From contig NC_069136.1 of assembly GCF_026914265.1 (NCBI RefSeq), forward strand, positions 48,840,381 to 48,904,380: a stretch of DNA of 64,000 nucleotides, given 5' to 3'. Positions 60,250 through 64,000 of the stretch are shown piece by piece. The stretch's first letter is position 1, and every line of letters starts with the position of its first letter. The notes under the pieces were generated by a model. That model made no database searches, was not told the origin of the DNA, and saw only the letters and a program-made list of their open reading frames with translations. Made by a program: the position numbers and the translations under genes. The DNA comes from Mya arenaria (lineage: Eukaryota; Mollusca; Bivalvia; Myida; Myidae).

Positions 60250-63150
60250 ATGATAGCGCGGTTGATTCTAGTCGGCCTTGCAGCATGTGTGTACGGGGAG
60301 ACGATACCGGAACTTGCGACAAGACTCGGTGCCACAGAGTTGGTAAAACTAGTTACAGATGCAGGACTTGCAGGGACGCTTTCCGGTGCAGGTATTAGAA
60401 GTTGTTTTTATCTAATGCATAAAAAATTGCAGTTAAAGGAATCGCTAATGCATGCCATACTATTTCCCCTCAATAACTTAACTATATTTGTGAAGTATGT
60501 ATCAAAATTTGAATTGACATATGAGTTGGAACAATGCGAAATTTATTGCAATGTTAGCTCACATGAACCAGTTTACAGGGGCGGATCCAGAATCCGACGT
60601 TAAAGGGGGCGTACCTAAGGGGCGTAAAATTTTGACTTGCGAGCCTCCCTCAGAACTGAAATATATTTTGTTTAATGTGTTGGAAAGGGGCTTTGGGGTA
60701 ATCCCCCATAAAATAATTAACGATTTTTTGTCCGATATGGTGCATTTTGGTCGAAAACATGGACGCTCCCCCCCCCCGTAATGGATGCGCTAGTGGTTTA
60801 ATGTTAAATCGTCTTCCACTTATCCAGGCCCTTTCACGGTATTCGGACCAACCAACGCTGCATTCTCCAAACTCCCTAAGAATATCCTGGAGCGTCTCAT
60901 GCGTGACAAGAAGCTGTTGGCGGATGTTCTCAAGTATCACGTGGTCTCAGGCAATGTCTACTCCTCCCAGCTCAGCAACGAACTGACCGCGCCTAGCCTG
61001 TTGACGATGAATGGGAAGGCATTGGATATCCGCTTTAACATCTATAACAACGGACAGGTGGTGCTTTTTTATTGGTTGCCAAGTTAATTCTGTACCTTTG
61101 GTCATTCGTGTTTTATTTTTGCCGTTTTAAAGTGATACTGTTATTCAAAATCAATAAAGACACATGTATAATAAAAAACAATAGGACTGATATATCTTCA
61201 ATTACCTACTGAAAATGCTTTCATGGAAAATATTAATTACTGATAACAAGATTGTAACCATTTATTTAATAGCGGAAAGCGCAAAAATATTAAATGATTG
61301 GTGAATGCTAAAAGATTTACCGTGGTCTACTTTAGCCTTCATTTGCAATAAATGACATGCATATATTTACATATGTTAAACTAATTCAGCTGATCACTGC
61401 CGATGGGAGCCCAGTTGTGTTGCCTAACCAGAACGCCTCTAACGGAGTGATCCACGTCGTCGACCGTGTCATGTTCCCAATTCCGTTCGAAGACATCCCC
61501 ACGGAGGTCACCAAACAAAGTGCTCGCTTCTCTACCCTTCTTACAGGTGAGTAGAAAGGGGATAACGAGTCTGATATTTCTTTTGAGAAGTGAGTTGTTT
61601 GGATATAATATATTGTATCAGGAGCGGATCCAGGGGCTGTATTTACTAACTTCTTCAGTCTGAGTTTGACATTCGGGCTCAGAAAACTTGAATTCTTGTT
61701 TCAAAATGTCTTTTACATTGTATGTAACTAATTTCGGCCAAAGGTGTGTGCCTGATTGTGGGATAGAGTATTTGTAACAGATACACCACCTTCGACCATA
61801 ATGTCTCCTGTAATGACAATTTTACTACAGAATTAAAATTTAGCTTTTTTGAGTCTGAGTTACAAGCTCTTACTCAGAACGTATGTGAATACAGGGCCTG
61901 GATTTGGCGTCAGAAGTGCAAAATTATAGGTGCGCAACTATGGACATGCCTCCGTTAGAATCGAACTGTGGTATAAATGGAGGATAGAAGGATTTGGGTG
62001 GGGCTATGTTAAGTCTAATATGATTCTGGTGTATTATTTTGGTTCTATTCTTTTTTCTCCGATATTGACATGCAACGGATCACTTGGATACTTGTAACAT
62101 GTGCAACAGTTTCATTCTTACATAGGTCAGATAACCCGCTGGTGTATTTTTCCACATTCCAAATCAGACTGTCGTTCATTGTTAATCTTTTGTTATGCAT
62201 AACTAGCAGTTTAAACTACGGGTCTCAAAGTCTGATAAAATATTTTTTGTAACTCTTTAATTCGCAAAGTGTTTAGTGGTACATATACTTGCTGTAAAAT
62301 ATGATGTATGGATAATTAATGATTTGACCGTGGAAAAAGGTAACACGAACATAAATCTGGAACTAAACATAGTATTTTTGTATTTGTACACTACCTTTCA
62401 ATAGGTTCGTTTGTACGTATTTACAGCTGTGAAGGCAGCAAACCTAGTAAGCACACTGGCTGGAGGCCCCTTCACACTCTTTGCTCCAACAAACGCCGCT
62501 TTTGCCAAGATACCAGCTGACGTATTGAACAAACTGTTGGCTAACGTAACGGCACTCACTGACGTTTTGACATACCACGTTGTCAGTGGCACGTACTGGA
62601 GCGCCAGTCTGTCCAATGGGATGATGCCCAAAACGGTCGAGGGAAAGGCTGTCAACATTAAAATTGATGGAGGTAAGTGATATCTACCTAACAATACGCA
62701 GAGTTTACCAATATACGGAGCTCATTCCTGGTGGTTCTATTGCTTAAACCATATCAACAACTATGTGTCTTCATTGTTGTGAATGTAGATTCAAATTGCG
62801 ATCAAACTGGATGAAATCATTATGATTTTATTAACTTGTTGTACCCAAACTGTATATAGCCACACCATGTGCTGAAATCTGTTAACAATTTATAGAATGA
62901 CAACTGGTACCTGGTTAATTGTAAATTTCAAATCTGAATTACTTTACTCTCATACTCTTTTTTACCTTTATTATTATGAATTTGCTTAAAATACCGAACT
63001 ATTCAAGTGTAATCATGATATTCCTTTCCAGGCAAGGTGATGGTTAATGACGCTACAGTAGAAGAAGCCGACCTCGCCGTCACAAATGGCGTCATCCACG
63101 TCATCGATACCGTCCTTCTCCCGCCCGCGTTTGACCCCAGCATTTACTAG
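60250..63150 (+). CDS. Secreted two-domain fasciclin (FAS1) protein, copy B
   Basis: Exons 60250-60391, 60828-61057, 61390-61546, 62427-62672, 63032-63150; lengths, phases and splice sites are the same as copy A (894 nt, 297 residues). By eye there are five nucleotide differences in coding sequence (two in exon 2, two in exon 4, one in exon 5), all synonymous, so the two predicted proteins are identical. The introns carry more differences and small indels. Signal peptide, both FAS1 domains, TATA box and poly(A) signal are all intact. It reads as a second working gene, a recent tandem duplicate, or the other allele if the assembly kept both haplotypes. Confidence 0.93.
60576..60796. mobile_element. 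MITE, FAS1 intron 1, copy B
   Basis: Counterpart of 43894-44114; same ends. Confidence 0.5.
61127..61348 (+). mobile_element. Partial MITE family M3, FAS1 intron 2, copy B
   Basis: Counterpart of 44445-44665. Confidence 0.6.
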
Positions 63151-63231
63151 TTTGCATTTACAAAATTATGTTTAATATCTATATTTTGTTCACATAATAT
63201 TGTGTCGTTTTGTTTATAGTTTGAAATTCAA

Positions 63232-63237
63232 AATAAA
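63232..63237 (+). terminator. Poly(A) signal, FAS1 copy B
   Basis: AATAAA 81 bp after the stop codon, as in copy A. Confidence 0.65.
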
Positions 63238-63404
63238 TTGAAAAACACTCGAAATTGACTTCTCTTTAGAAAATAAAATAATTAAGAACGTTTCTTATAA
63301 TTCATTGAGAGAGTAGCGTCGTGAAAATTGCTGTTTTTGAGTTTAAGTTTCTGCTTCAATTTCCAACATTGGTTCCTAGTTGCATTATATAAGGATTATA
63401 AGTA

Positions 63405-63553
63405 TCTTCCATGGCCGAGAGTGTAAGAAAGGTTCATTCCGACCCGAGCGTAGGGTGTTTTGCGGAAATAAGGTTTACCGAGTTTCCGCAAAACAACCTG
63501 CGCGAGAGTTGGGATGAACCTATCTTACACGAGCGGCTATGGTAGATGCCTTT
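63405..63553. repeat. Fold-back element, copy B
   Basis: Counterpart of 46728-46875. The remaining sequence to 63998 matches the copy A flank up to about 47329, so the window stops about 290 bp short of where the copy A junction (47619) would recur. Confidence 0.6.
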
Positions 63554-64000
63554 TCTTCCACCTCAGTTAAACAAAATTAAGTAAAAATGTATTTTTTACT
63601 GGGACTCTTTTGTGCATAGTAAAAATAAGTGCGTACGGATATGTGATAATTCGTGGTTGTCATGGACATGCGCGCAGTGATTCAGATTAAAATGTTTATA
63701 GTCAAATCGGTCTTTAAATAGTTCTTAGGTGAGTGAAGCATTATTTCTTGAAAGGTGTGTGGAAATTGTTTTATGGTGACATTTGAAGCGAGAAATAATT
63801 AATTGGCATGCTAAATATTGCCACAAGACAAGGTTTCCTTGCTGCTACAGACGACAGTCTTCAACAATAGAGGTAATGACAATGTGATGACCATAAAAAA
63901 GGAGTTCCATACGGGTATTTTATCTTCGCCCGTGGGCAAGATAAGAATTTCTAGCATGGTTAAATTATTGGATCTGCTTATCTGAGGTGGGAGAAAAGTA

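Overview
This window is eukaryotic, AT-rich, intron-rich and full of miniature transposons. The dispersed repeats (long runs of roughly 160-base modules, MITEs with TTAA ends, tRNA-headed SINEs) and the gene types are what I would expect of a marine bivalve mollusc. That assignment rests on general familiarity with such repeats, not on a search; no species is claimed.

Layout. 1-11.3 kb: no gene; MITEs, two long arrays of diverged tandem modules (3.07-4.59 and 4.61-6.39 kb), fold-back elements and a tRNA-derived SINE. 11.38-41.07 kb: a 16-exon plus-strand gene (gene A), reconstructed here by matching splice sites and phases. The joined frame is open for 2,722 codons. It encodes a signal peptide, about 475 residues of weakly Notch-ligand-like N-terminal region, some 52 EGF modules (45 of them near-identical 38-residue units in one 6-kb exon), a juxtamembrane domain, one membrane span and a tail of about 110 residues. 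43.57-46.47 kb: a 5-exon gene for a secreted 297-residue protein with two FAS1 (fasciclin) domains. 47.62 kb to the window end: a second, tandem copy of everything from inside the EGF array onward. It holds a 5'-truncated EGF gene (gene B, 47.62-57.75 kb), a complete second FAS1 gene (60.25-63.15 kb) and flank. The two copies differ by insertions: a solo-LTR-like element and a 63-unit minisatellite only in A; a fold-back element with a LINE, and a compound microsatellite, only in B.

Biology. Gene A looks like a giant cell-surface EGF receptor or ligand of the Delta/Jagged/Notch style. Its repeat unit carries at once the consensus for O-glucose, O-fucose, O-GlcNAc, Asp/Asn hydroxylation and up to three N-glycan sites. 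The FAS1 neighbour is a secreted adhesion-type protein, TGFBI/periostin-like only in its domain. The two FAS1 copies differ only at synonymous sites, whereas the EGF-gene tails differ at about nine amino acids, so the FAS1 copies seem constrained and EGF copy B seems relaxed. Unmerged haplotypes remain a serious alternative to true duplication.

The most unusual signals are: the homogenised, densely glycosylatable EGF array; a 37-bp intronic minisatellite seeded from the exon 8 splice donor, giving dozens of decoy donors; a duplication breakpoint inside the EGF array; and a mirror-ordered 'staircase' microsatellite.
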